A stretch of DNA of 10,540 bases, from contig JAISZZ010000181.1 of the NCBI GenBank assembly GCA_031284385.1, forward strand, positions 1-10,540, read 5' to 3'. Shown here one piece after another: positions 1-7,102 of the stretch (position 1 is its first letter; each line of letters opens with the position of its first letter). The translations under genes were made by a program, and so were the position numbers. This DNA is from Treponema sp. Its GTDB lineage: Bacteria > Spirochaetota > Spirochaetia > Treponematales > Breznakiellaceae. Below the pieces are notes generated by a model that ran no database searches, was not told where the DNA came from, and worked only from the letters and a program-made list of their open reading frames with translations.

Positions 1-111
1 CGCAGGACTTGTTATTTTTCTAAGAAGTTGTTCAACCACAGGAAAGCTTTTGATATGGCTTTCTTTTACATCAATTATGGTTTTGTTTAAGAATCCATCA
101 TACTTTCTGGA
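1..111 (-). pseudogene. Possible frameshifted continuation of the transposase remnant
   Basis: On the minus strand, in the frame shifted by one base from the remnant at 98-343, 37 codons are open from 111 to the window edge. They end in PVVEQLLRKITSPA. In transposases of this type a segment resembling 'R.kLL.iSpATIDR' sits between the DNA-binding and catalytic parts, and LLRKITSPA is a fair match to its beginning. The stretch between is too short and does not match, so an internal deletion as well as a frameshift would be needed. The start of an unrelated gene cannot be excluded. Positions 6-35 on the plus strand also contain gacttgtt and gaagttgttcaa, words found in the structured repeats further right. 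Confidence 0.25.
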
Positions 112-343
112 TCACCTCCAGAACTTTTACAAACCCTTCTCCGTATTTGACCGGTCTGCCACCCCGCTTCCCTTCCGGGCGGGATGCCCTCCTGCTTTTT
201 GTCCCAGGCTTTCCCGTCTTCTTTTTCCAGTCATAGGTGCCCAGCGCCGTCGCTAGATAACTCCGGTTCAGCCCGGTTACCGGCACGAGCCTATCCAGCA
301 ATTCCTTGCGCCCTTTTTTGCCGTCCGTTGATGCTCCAATGGT
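98..343 (-). pseudogene. N-terminal remnant of an integrase-type (rve/DDE) transposase
   Basis: An open frame of 81 codons runs between an in-frame TAA (344-346) and a TGA (98-100). It contains LLDRLVPVTGLNRSYLA followed by a basic, proline/glycine-rich linker and GKRGGRPVKYGEGFVKVLE. From memory of the family, this matches the N-terminal DNA-binding part of integrase-core transposases, where the pattern is 'LLD..v.lTGyNRkYa....RGRPrkYg.evv.aLr.iW'. In intact elements the DDE catalytic domain follows, but here the frame stops before it, and the conserved tryptophan position and everything after are lost or frameshifted. There is no convincing start codon or ribosome site (the first possible start is TTG at 301). 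I read it as a dead insertion-sequence fragment lying just upstream of thrC. The family assignment is by motif recognition only. Confidence 0.7.
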
Positions 344-395
344 TTACATGATTGACACAGCCGCGCCGCCGGTTCTCGCCATGCGGATGTGCGTA

Positions 396-425
396 TTTTC
401 AAGTAACGTAATTAAATGTTATGAT
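396..425 (+). promoter_or_regulatory. Candidate sigma-70-type promoter of thrC
   Basis: TTTTCA (396-401) and TATGAT (420-425) are separated by 18 bases and match the consensus boxes at 4/6 and 5/6. The -10 box ends only 6 bases before the thrC ATG at 432. Transcription would therefore start on or very near the start codon and give a leaderless or near-leaderless mRNA. This fits the lack of a ribosome binding site in front of that ATG. A better -35 (TTGACA, 352-357) lies upstream but has no -10 at a proper distance. Prediction by eye only. Confidence 0.35.
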
Positions 426-431
426 GTTGAT

Positions 432-1721
432 ATGCGTTACTATAGTACGAGAAATCGTAATGAACCCCGTGGATTTGCGGACGCGGTGATACGCGGACTC
501 GCGCCAGACGGCGGGCTTTTTGTTCCTGAAGAAATTCCGCGTTTCCGCCCCAGCGCCGCTTCGTCTCTTGACAGCATGAGTTTTCAAGACATAGCTTACG
601 AAACGATACGCCCCTTCGTGTCGGACGATATACCCGATACGACGCTTGAAGACATAGTTCAAGGCGCGTTCACATTCGATGCCCCGCTTGCGCCCATAGG
701 CGGGCGTTTCATGCTGGAACTGTTTCACGGCCCGACGGCTGCGTTCAAGGATTTCGGCGCACGTTTCATGGCGCGTTCATTTGCTTATTTCCGGCGCAAC
801 GAGAGCCGTCCGCTCAAGATACTGGTAGCCACTTCGGGCGATACCGGAGGTGCGGTCGCAAGCGGATTTTGGGGCGTGGAAGGCATAAACGTAACGGTAC
901 TGTATCCCAAAGGTCGCGTTACTCCGCTGCAAGAGCGGCAAATAGCGGGACTTGGCGGAAACATAGATGCCATTGCAGTTGAAGGCAGTTTTGACGACTG
1001 CCAGCGTCTTGTTAAGACGGCTTTGGGCGATGCCGCTCTGAACGAAAGAGTCGCACTGTCGTCCGCGAATTCAATCAATATAGCGCGGCTTGTTCCTCAG
1101 GCCGTTTATTACGCCGCTGCTGCGGGCAGGTTAAAATCCCGCCGCGCCGCCGCGCCGCTTGTGTTCTGCGTGCCTTCCGGTAATCTGGGTAACTTGACGG
1201 CTGGAATGTACGCGATGACGATGGGAGCGCCCATAGATATGTTTGTCGCGGCATCAAACAGCAACAAAACCTTTCCCGAATATCTTGCCGGCGGGACATA
1301 CAAGCCGCTTGAATCCGTTACAACTATTTCCAACGCAATGGACGTGGGAGCTCCGAGTAATTTTGAACGTTTAAGCTCTCATTGGACATGGCAGGAGTTA
1401 AAGCGTATGATTGCGGGCGTTTCAATAAACGACGGCAAAACCAGAGCCGCCATTGAATCTGTTTACAAACAGTACGGCTATGTTTTGGATCCGCACGGCG
1501 CGGTTGGCTGGCAGGCTGTTACGGAACTTTGCGACTCCGGCGTTCTCGCGGGCGGCTCTTATACCGTTTTGGCTACCGCTCATCCGGCAAAATTTTCCCA
1601 TATAGTTGAACCGCTTACCGGGCCGGTAAAGCCGCCGCCCTGTCTGGAAGAGGCCATGCGAAAACCGGTAATATCGACAAGCATACCGCCGGAATTTGGG
1701 GCATTGACGGCGCTGTTATAA
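432..1721 (+). CDS. thrC: Threonine synthase
   Basis: ThrC is a cytoplasmic PLP enzyme that converts O-phospho-L-homoserine and water to L-threonine and phosphate, the last step of threonine synthesis. The 429-residue product has the family's usual length (E. coli ThrC is 428). It opens with MRYYSTRN and GLAPDGGLFVPEEIP, the typical N-terminus. HGPTAAFKDFGARFM (99-114) carries the expected PLP Schiff-base lysine at 106. SGDTGGAV (135-142) and VPSGNLGNLTAG (247-258) are the phosphate/PLP-binding loops, and DPHGAVGW (353-360) and ATAHPAKF (381-388) are conserved C-terminal motifs. The frame extends upstream to 306, but the 42 extra residues have no family counterpart, so ATG 432 is chosen. No Shine-Dalgarno precedes it. 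The next gene starts 8 bp after the stop, suggesting co-transcription. No disruption is seen. Confidence 0.95.
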   Translation: MRYYSTRNRNEPRGFADAVIRGLAPDGGLFVPEEIPRFRPSAASSLDSMSFQDIAYETIRPFVSDDIPDTTLEDIVQGAFTFDAPLAPIGGRFMLELFHGPTAAFKDFGARFMARSFAYFRRNESRPLKILVATSGDTGGAVASGFWGVEGINVTVLYPKGRVTPLQERQIAGLGGNIDAIAVEGSFDDCQRLVKTALGDAALNERVALSSANSINIARLVPQAVYYAAAAGRLKSRRAAAPLVFCVPSGNLGNLTAGMYAMTMGAPIDMFVAASNSNKTFPEYLAGGTYKPLESVTTISNAMDVGAPSNFERLSSHWTWQELKRMIAGVSINDGKTRAAIESVYKQYGYVLDPHGAVGWQAVTELCDSGVLAGGSYTVLATAHPAKFSHIVEPLTGPVKPPPCLEEAMRKPVISTSIPPEFGALTALL

Positions 1722-1729
1722 CATCAGCG

Positions 1730-2197
1730 ATGCGGATTCTTGTCGATGCCGATTCCTGTCCCGCAAATACGCGGCGGGTAATTCTAAAAGCGGCGGAAAA
1801 ACGTCGTATTCAGGCTGTTTTCGCCGCAAACCGGTTAATTCCGGGTATAACGGGACAATTCACGGCTATGGCTCTATGCTCAAATGGCAGCGGGGCAGCG
1901 GACGATTACATTGTCGAGTCAGCGGAGAGCGGCGATATTGCGATAACACGCGACATCCCGCTCGCGTCGAGGCTGGTTGACAAAGGAATAGCCGTAATTG
2001 ACGACCGGGGACGTATCTTTACGCGGGACAACATACGCGCCCACCTTTCAGTCCGCGATTTTCAGGTTGAACTGGCAATGACTGGAACGGTCATACCCCG
2101 TACAGCCGGTTACGGCGAGAAAGAATTAAAAATGTTTTCCGACAGCTTCGACAGATTGCTAACCCAACTGACGCGGGAACACTTAAGGAAGCATTGA
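1730..2197 (+). CDS. yaiI: YaiI/YqxD family protein (UPF0178, DUF188)
   Basis: This is a 155-residue member of the UPF0178 family, a widespread group with a PIN/NYN-like nuclease fold and no settled biological role. MRILVDADSCPANTRR at the start matches the family's N-terminal 'DADaCPv' signature with acidic residues 6 and 8. AADDYIVE (56-63) and GDIAITRDIPLASRLVDKG (68-86) supply further conserved acidic positions. The C-terminal part (RDFQVELAMTGT, 109-120, then a basic helix) also follows the family pattern. Length is normal (about 150). The ATG lies 8 bp after the thrC stop. No Shine-Dalgarno is visible in the gap, so translation may be coupled to thrC. No functional link with threonine synthesis is known to me; the pairing is probably just operon organisation. 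A large palindrome follows the stop. Confidence 0.88.
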   Translation: MRILVDADSCPANTRRVILKAAEKRRIQAVFAANRLIPGITGQFTAMALCSNGSGAADDYIVESAESGDIAITRDIPLASRLVDKGIAVIDDRGRIFTRDNIRAHLSVRDFQVELAMTGTVIPRTAGYGEKELKMFSDSFDRLLTQLTREHLRKH

Positions 2198-2212
2198 TTT
2201 ATGTGAATGTGT

Positions 2213-2283
2213 CGTCAACGTAGTTGACTCGTCAACCATAGTTGACGAGTCAACTACGTTGACGCGTCAACCATAGTTGACGC
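2213..2283. repeat. Nested palindrome of eight GTCAAC/GTTGAC half sites
   Basis: GTCAAC and GTTGAC alternate eight times, starting at 2214, 2223, 2231, 2241, 2249, 2258, 2266 and 2276, so each neighbouring pair is itself a small palindrome with a 2-4 base spacer. The first six half sites form one perfect hairpin with 24 bp arms (2213-2236 and 2241-2264) and loop CATA. The last two form a second hairpin (2264-2271 and 2276-2283), again with loop CATA. The array fills the gap between the convergent yaiI and ridA genes. No T-run follows on either strand, so it is not a classical intrinsic terminator. It could still block or process transcripts, or be a mobile palindromic repeat or a protein-binding array. 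Confidence 0.9.
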
Positions 2284-2360
2284 ATTCTAAAGTTAATCCG
2301 CGTTACCTTTTCGCAAACTATGGATTTAACCTCAAAAGCTCGTGCGGTTAGCGGTTTATA

Positions 2361-2744
2361 TTATTTTCCTCGAAGCAGTTCCGCCACCGCTTCGATTTCT
2401 ACCAGCGCGTTTTTGGGAAGTTGTCGTACGGCTACAGTCGAGCGAGCCGGTTTTTCCAAAAAATATTTGGCGTATATCTCGTTGAAACGCGCAAAATCGT
2501 TCATGTCAGAGAGAAAACAAGTCGTTTTGACGATATTATTGAGAGATGATCCGGCGGCTTCCAGCACCGCCTTTAAGTTTGTGATGACCCGTTCAGTCTG
2601 CTCCGCAACATCGCCGCCAACCATCTCGCCGGTTTTAGGGTCGAGCGGTATTTGACCAGAAGTAAACACCAATTTTCCAGAAATAAAAGCCTGAGAGTAA
2701 GGTCCTATAGCGGCTGGAGCCGAGTCCGTTTGAACAATTTTCAT
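2361..2744 (-). CDS. ridA: RidA family enamine/imine deaminase (YjgF/YER057c/UK114)
   Basis: RidA is a small cytoplasmic protein, normally a trimer, that hydrolyses reactive enamines/imines such as 2-aminoacrylate released by PLP enzymes. The 127-residue product has the normal length. Visible motifs are IGPYSQAF (13-20) with the substrate-site tyrosine, LVFTSGQIPLDP (25-36), the family signature region VKTTCFLSDMNDFARFNEIY (72-91), PARSTVAV (99-106) with the catalytic-site arginine 101, and EIEAVAE (116-122) with the conserved glutamate 117. The E. coli cysteine after Arg-Ser is a threonine here, a substitution I believe is common. ATG 2744 is chosen over the longer frame because a strong Shine-Dalgarno stands 6 bases upstream and the protein then begins as usual. 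It is convergent with yaiI. Confidence 0.95.
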   Translation of the reverse strand: MKIVQTDSAPAAIGPYSQAFISGKLVFTSGQIPLDPKTGEMVGGDVAEQTERVITNLKAVLEAAGSSLNNIVKTTCFLSDMNDFARFNEIYAKYFLEKPARSTVAVRQLPKNALVEIEAVAELLRGK

Positions 2745-2750
2745 TGATTT

Positions 2751-2756
2751 TCTCCT
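2751..2756 (-). promoter_or_regulatory. Shine-Dalgarno of ridA
   Basis: On the minus strand the sequence reads AAGAAGGAGAAAATCAATG. AGGAGA lies 6 bases before the ATG at 2744 and is by far the best ribosome site in the window. It decides the start against the extended frame that would begin at 2765. Confidence 0.8.
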
Positions 2757-2796
2757 TCTTTCCACGAGGTTGTTTCCCCACTAAACTTGCCGCTTT

Positions 2797-2825
2797 AATT
2801 TAACGCGGAAAGAAAAATTATGCAA
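2797..2825 (-). promoter_or_regulatory. Weak candidate promoter of ridA
   Basis: On the minus strand, TTGCAT (2820-2825) and TAAATT (2797-2802) are 17 bases apart and match the sigma-70 boxes at about 3/6 and 4/6. The -10 box is about 50 bases upstream of the ridA ATG. The match is poor and other placements are possible. It sits immediately beside the repeat that ends at 2831. Confidence 0.22.
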
Positions 2826-2830
2826 GAGTA

Positions 2831-2905
2831 GAGTTATTCAAAACAACAAAACGCCGCGCATTTCACGAGACTTGTTCAAGAAGCCTATGGCTTCTTGAAC
2901 AAGTC
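2831..2905 (-). repeat. Structured repeat, copy C (short form)
   Basis: Read on the minus strand it starts with gacttgttcaagaagcc and ends ttttgaataactc, so its ends are inverted repeats (gacttgttcaa versus gagttattcaa, 9 of 11). The first part is a perfect 17 bp hairpin (2869-2885 and 2889-2905) with a 3-base loop. After it comes gaaatgcgcggcgttttg, the counterpart of the AAATGC-gcg-GCATTT hairpin in copies A and B. It lacks the small middle arm those copies have. It lies between ridA and the 3' end of the DUF445 gene. The long hairpin may slow transcription leaving that gene, but no T-run directly follows it on that strand. Confidence 0.75.
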
Positions 2906-2955
2906 CAGTATTTTTTGCAGGCGAGTGACCGTAGTGTGGGTGGAAGGTGGGGGGG

Positions 2956-5900
2956 CTAAAACAGAAACTGTACCAGGCAGCCAAACGCATAACTTAAAAG
3001 CCCTCCGAATAAACCTATCCAGCCATACAGTGTGATTTTTTTGAAGTATCCGCCGGCAAAACTGTAAAACACTGTTTCGATTTCAGCCGGATGCATCCCT
3101 TTTATTTCCCGTTCAACAACTGAATACAGTGAAAGAGAGTTCACAATATCCGGAAATTGATTTTCGCAAGAGTTAAACATTGACGGCAGTATATAATCGC
3201 CGAAGACGGCATTTTTTGCGGGTGGACTTATCACACCGCCAGCACCGCGCAGTAGTCCGGCAAGAAATGGTTTAAGCGCCCGCAGGCTGCAGCCATCCCC
3301 GTTTTCATTTACGCAGCTTCGCAGAAAAAACGACATATCTCTGCGGAAAATGGCATGATCATAAAAATTTTTATCGCTGAGTATTTTTTGCAGCAATCCT
3401 CCAAGAATCAGTTTTGTAGTTTCCGCCGCGCCGTTGTTATTAAAAAACAGAATCGAAATCCGTGAAAGTTCATGTTCGATATCTATGCCGTGCAGCATTG
3501 AATATACTGGTCTGCCGTCAAATATTTTTGAAATCAATTGGTTGAACAATTTATTCAAACTGGTTTCCACCGTTCTGTCGTCCAGACGAAGCGTGATTTG
3601 GGAAACTACGATATTTACTATGGGCGATGACTTCTCCATGAAGCCGTCCATCGTGTCCATATTCAGAGGCGCGAGCAGATTTTTAAGTTTTATTCCGGCA
3701 AGAGCGTTCAGATATGAGGTGGAAAGTTTTTTTACGGCGTGTGAAACTGGAGCCGCAGCAAACAGGTGGGATAAAACTAGTTCTGTATTTTCCTTGTTGA
3801 ATATTTTGCTGTCAGACCCAAGCGGGAGTTCGAGCGTGTCATCCAGTATGTTCAAAACAGCGTTCCGGTGCGCTTCCAAAAATGGAAAAAGTTTTTCGTC
3901 TATCACTATTCCCGTTATCGCTTCCACATCCTCCCGCATCAGCGCGTTTGTCGCACGTTTCACGATACGGTTTAAAAGAGACTCGCCGCCGGATTCGTCC
4001 ATAATTTTGCTTACAATCGCTGGTTTTTGGCTCGCGGCCAAACCACAAATCATGCCGTTTATAAGTCTGCCATTACCTTTAATCAGCGCGGGGAATATGC
4101 CGCCAAAACAGTCTTTAAGCCGCCGGCCATCCGTCATCTGTCCGCCCGCCAGCCATGCAATCGCGGATGGCAACTTTTGCGGTAGAATAGCGGCTATTTC
4201 CGCTATCGCCGGCGTTACGTCCGTCAAATTAGCCGGCGTATGGCCTTCGATGTAAGCATTAAACGCCGCTGCATAACGGTACGGCGCTTTCGCGCAAAAG
4301 TTTTTTAGATTTTGCCGCGTGTACCGGTAAAGCGATTCAAAAAGCGTGTCGATTATTTTTGATATGTCATATTCAGGTTTATCTTTATCAATGATACGCT
4401 CTTCAATTTGTTTCCCCGCATAAGCGGCAAATTCACCGCTCTTTATTTTTGTAAACAAAACATCCCGCAAGACTCCGGCAAAATCGTAAACTCCGCCGGC
4501 CTCGATTCTGCCGGTAATAAATTTATCTAGGTGTTCTGCGGCTTTTGTATATGAATTTTTTATATAATCACAGAAAATATCAAAAATACCGTCAACAGCC
4601 GCCGCAAGCCGCGGCTCATCCGAAAAAAAATCATCAATAAAACTATAATCCTCCGCCGCGAGCCGTTCCCTGCACAGCGCGTAAAGCGCGTCTTTTTTTT
4701 CGGCGTAAAACCGGCGTAAGGATGCTTCATTCAGCATATTTTGTTGAATAATATTCGCTATACCGGCGGCGAACTCAGCCTGTTTCAGCGCCGTTACGCC
4801 TATAAAAGGCGGAAAATTGAGCCCTGCAATTCTTTTATACGGATGAAACAGCATTTTAACAGCTATCCAATTTGTGCCTATGCCAGTGAACGCGAATACA
4901 AGGCCGTATGCGGCAAACATCGTCCAAAGAAAAGCGGATGGTAGTCTGAAAAAAAGCGCGGCAAACACGGTAAGAGCGCCGGCAAGCCCGCCGAGAAGCG
5001 CGCCCATGATGTTTATGGGTTTCAACTGCGTCCCCATAAAATCTTGTACCATACTGTTTACCTGCGGCGGGCTTAAAACGTCTAATTCATTTTTCGCGAT
5101 TTCAAAAACATTGCCGCCCAATATCGTATCAAGATTCCGCCGGATAAGGTTTTGAACGGCATCCGCAGTCTTGCCGTACAGAGTTTCATTTTGCAATACA
5201 CCGTAAATGCCGTTTATCCGGCAGAATTTTAAGCGGTTCGCGGCGCTTTTCCATGGAATCGCGGTTATCATTCCAGCAAGAAATGTGCCGGCGTTTATGT
5301 TTTTCAATTTTGGCAGACTACGCAGCAGAAATTCTTTTATATCCGCTTCATTCATTTTAAATGCGGCTTTTCTAAAATCTACCGTATCATGTATTCTCTT
5401 TGACATAAAAAAATATATCATGGTGTTAATTTTTTCCTGCAGCCCGCCGCTGCCGGATTCATTATTTAAAAAATGTTTCAACGTGCCGAATAAATGAGGA
5501 AGCAGTTTTGTTCTTATAAAAGAAAAGTCAAGATTTGGAAACAGATTTTTTATTTTTACATCGATAATCAGCGCAAATAGTTCAATGTTTTCAGTATTTA
5601 AATTATGCAGTTTTTCTGTTACCGTGTCAGCAATTATTTCAGCGTTTACAAGTCCAGATTTTTTTAGAACCGATACAGTTTTTCCGATACTTGTTTTTTT
5701 TATATAGGTTGTAAATTCGGCGGCAAGTTTTTCTCCAGTTTTGCCGCGGTTTTGAGACAAAGTTTCTATTATTTTATTTGTAAAACTCGCACGCTTGGAA
5801 GCAGCTCCGAATAAAAATGCTTGCAACGGGTTATTCAATCTGCCATTTCTGTTAAAATGCTGTTCGGCGGCATCATCTATAATACTGTCGATTTCGTCCC

Positions 5901-6849
5901 GTGAATCCATGATAAACAGTATCAGTCTGTCAATAATTTTCGGAGCGGCGCGTTTGATGAATATAATAATGGTTTCTATCAAAGCCGGGTGAGCTATATC
6001 AGCAATCTTTGTATCAATCGTTTCCGCCGCGTTGATAAATTCTCCGGCGGCCTCAAGCAGTAAAGACCTGCCGTCACCGCGTTCCACAAAATTCGCGGCG
6101 TGGTTTAACAGCATCTTCGCCGCCGTGTGCGGGTCAGAAATGAGTTCTCCGATACGAGTTTCGCCGGCAAATTCTTCGATTTTTTTTATTATATCATCTA
6201 TGCCAGCGAGGTTTAAAAATTCTTCAAAATCTTGATTGATATTTATCCGCGAAAAATCTATTTTACGGGCGGCTTCATTTATGTTTTCTTTGATATTATT
6301 AATAAAATTTTCAGAAAACATATCGCGGAATGTACGGTCTGAAAAAAAATCATTAAGCGTTTCCAGCGCAATATCTTTATATTCTGCCGCAACTGAAATT
6401 ATTTTGCCCGCATTGTTATCCACGATATAGCGGTACGCATCTTCCGATAAAATCTGTCCAAAAGTTATGCCGTTCAGCGCATCCGGCAGGCTTTTTTCAT
6501 GTTCAAAATACTCCGAAAGACAGGCCAAAGTCTCATCAATTCCCGGTATATCCCCGACATACAGATTTTTTGTTTTTCCAGGTAATTCCTTTTCTAATAT
6601 TTCTTTTACCCAGAGACACAGTGTATTGTTAAAATTCTGTTTTTGAATTTCAGTTTCAAGCGTTTTCGCGTTTACAAGTTTTTGCTCAACCAGACGTGAG
6701 AGATTCTGAATTAGTCCTTTATAACCGCTTTCGATTACACCGCCCCAGCGTCCAAAAAATTTTTTGAACAGCATATTGATGGCAATCGAATTAGTTGTCC
6801 ATCCAACAAAAGCACCGCCTAAAATAGAAACCAGTAAATTTTTTATCAA
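2956..6849 (-). CDS. Giant membrane protein with two tandem DUF445 modules
   Basis: A single 1297-residue product. DUF445 proteins (YheB/YjiN group) are membrane-anchored, mostly helical, of unknown function, and usually about 400 residues. Here the family's N-terminal signature occurs twice: GGAFVGWTTNSIAINMLF (11-28) and FTGIGTNWIAVKMLFHPYKR (654-673). The C-terminal signature also occurs twice: LSPPQVNSMVQDFMGTQLKP (592-611), then a membrane segment; and GMHPAEIETVFYSFAGGYFK (1251-1270), then membrane segment 1273-1297. So two whole modules (about 1-635 and 636-1297) are fused. Membrane segments are likely near 4-22, 613-633, 640-665 and 1273-1297, with long soluble helical regions between; topology is not determined. 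The start is TTG (6849); no ATG lies upstream in frame before a stop, and only a weak AGG precedes it. No catalytic motif is seen. Probably monocistronic. Confidence 0.85.
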   Translation of the reverse strand: MIKNLLVSILGGAFVGWTTNSIAINMLFKKFFGRWGGVIESGYKGLIQNLSRLVEQKLVNAKTLETEIQKQNFNNTLCLWVKEILEKELPGKTKNLYVGDIPGIDETLACLSEYFEHEKSLPDALNGITFGQILSEDAYRYIVDNNAGKIISVAAEYKDIALETLNDFFSDRTFRDMFSENFINNIKENINEAARKIDFSRININQDFEEFLNLAGIDDIIKKIEEFAGETRIGELISDPHTAAKMLLNHAANFVERGDGRSLLLEAAGEFINAAETIDTKIADIAHPALIETIIIFIKRAAPKIIDRLILFIMDSRDEIDSIIDDAAEQHFNRNGRLNNPLQAFLFGAASKRASFTNKIIETLSQNRGKTGEKLAAEFTTYIKKTSIGKTVSVLKKSGLVNAEIIADTVTEKLHNLNTENIELFALIIDVKIKNLFPNLDFSFIRTKLLPHLFGTLKHFLNNESGSGGLQEKINTMIYFFMSKRIHDTVDFRKAAFKMNEADIKEFLLRSLPKLKNINAGTFLAGMITAIPWKSAANRLKFCRINGIYGVLQNETLYGKTADAVQNLIRRNLDTILGGNVFEIAKNELDVLSPPQVNSMVQDFMGTQLKPINIMGALLGGLAGALTVFAALFFRLPSAFLWTMFAAYGLVFAFTGIGTNWIAVKMLFHPYKRIAGLNFPPFIGVTALKQAEFAAGIANIIQQNMLNEASLRRFYAEKKDALYALCRERLAAEDYSFIDDFFSDEPRLAAAVDGIFDIFCDYIKNSYTKAAEHLDKFITGRIEAGGVYDFAGVLRDVLFTKIKSGEFAAYAGKQIEERIIDKDKPEYDISKIIDTLFESLYRYTRQNLKNFCAKAPYRYAAAFNAYIEGHTPANLTDVTPAIAEIAAILPQKLPSAIAWLAGGQMTDGRRLKDCFGGIFPALIKGNGRLINGMICGLAASQKPAIVSKIMDESGGESLLNRIVKRATNALMREDVEAITGIVIDEKLFPFLEAHRNAVLNILDDTLELPLGSDSKIFNKENTELVLSHLFAAAPVSHAVKKLSTSYLNALAGIKLKNLLAPLNMDTMDGFMEKSSPIVNIVVSQITLRLDDRTVETSLNKLFNQLISKIFDGRPVYSMLHGIDIEHELSRISILFFNNNGAAETTKLILGGLLQKILSDKNFYDHAIFRRDMSFFLRSCVNENGDGCSLRALKPFLAGLLRGAGGVISPPAKNAVFGDYILPSMFNSCENQFPDIVNSLSLYSVVEREIKGMHPAEIETVFYSFAGGYFKKITLYGWIGLFGGLLSYAFGCLVQFLF

Positions 6850-6865
6850 TATGCGAAACCTGCTG

Positions 6866-6934
6866 CTCCGAAGCCGGAGAAATTAGAAAATAGAGCCGGC
6901 TGGAAACACAAGTTTCCATCGAACCAACGGTTCG
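6866..6934 (-). promoter_or_regulatory. Three small hairpins in the leader of the DUF445 gene
   Basis: Just upstream of the TTG start lie three consecutive hairpins: CTCCG/CGGAG (6866-6879, loop 4), TGGAAAC/GTTTCCA (6901-6918, loop 4) and CGAACC/GGTTCG (6920-6934, loop 3). Their position fits an mRNA leader and the nearest could influence access to the start. No known riboswitch pattern is recognised. They could equally be short dispersed palindromes like others in the window. Confidence 0.4.
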
Positions 6935-6983
6935 CCTACAACCGCTTAAATCCGCAATACCCGTGTACTGCCCTGATACAATA

Positions 6984-7102
6984 GACTTGTTTAAAAACCT
7001 TATGGGTTCTCTCACAAATCGCAGCAAATGCTGTGCAAAATGCGCGGCATTTTGCCGTTTTAAAGCGGAAGTTGTTCAAAAATTGAAGTTTTTGAACAAC
7101 TC
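6984..7102 (+). repeat. Structured repeat, copy A
   Basis: 119 bp starting gacttgtttaaaaacc and ending tttgaacaactc; the ends are imperfect inverted repeats (10 of 12). In order it holds a first arm closed by gacttgt (6984-6990) and acaaatc (7014-7020), a small arm gcagc-aaat-gctgt (7021-7034), a perfect 9 bp arm gcaaaatgc-gcg-gcattttgc (7035-7055), and a 13 bp arm (7070-7082 and 7089-7101) whose strands include the terminal repeat. Arms 1 to 3 abut with no gap. The element is flanked by TA on both sides (6982-6983 and 7103-7104), which could be a TA target duplication. It is not coding on either strand. Confidence 0.8.

Noticed and set aside
50..256. 68-codon plus-strand frame at the left end
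   Set aside because: It is antisense to the transposase remnant, which has a recognisable motif; the plus frame has none.
352..357. Perfect TTGACA as the -35 box of thrC
   Set aside because: No acceptable -10 box lies 15-19 bases downstream; the sequence there is CTCGCC.
306..431. N-terminal extension of threonine synthase by 42 residues
   Set aside because: The added residues have no counterpart in the family, and the canonical MRYYSTRN start at 432 gives the expected length.
2213..2283. CRISPR array
   Set aside because: Units are 6 bases in alternating orientation with 2-4 base spacers, and there are no long repeats, unique spacers or cas genes.
2869..2916. Intrinsic terminator: 17 bp stem followed by TTTTTT
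   Set aside because: The T-run follows on the plus strand, where no gene runs into it. For the minus-strand DUF445 gene the stem is not directly followed by a T-run, so it is treated as part of repeat copy C.
3434..4255. 273-codon open frame on the plus strand
   Set aside because: It lies wholly antisense to the DUF445 gene, is rich in serine and basic residues as mirror frames are, and has no motif or ribosome site.
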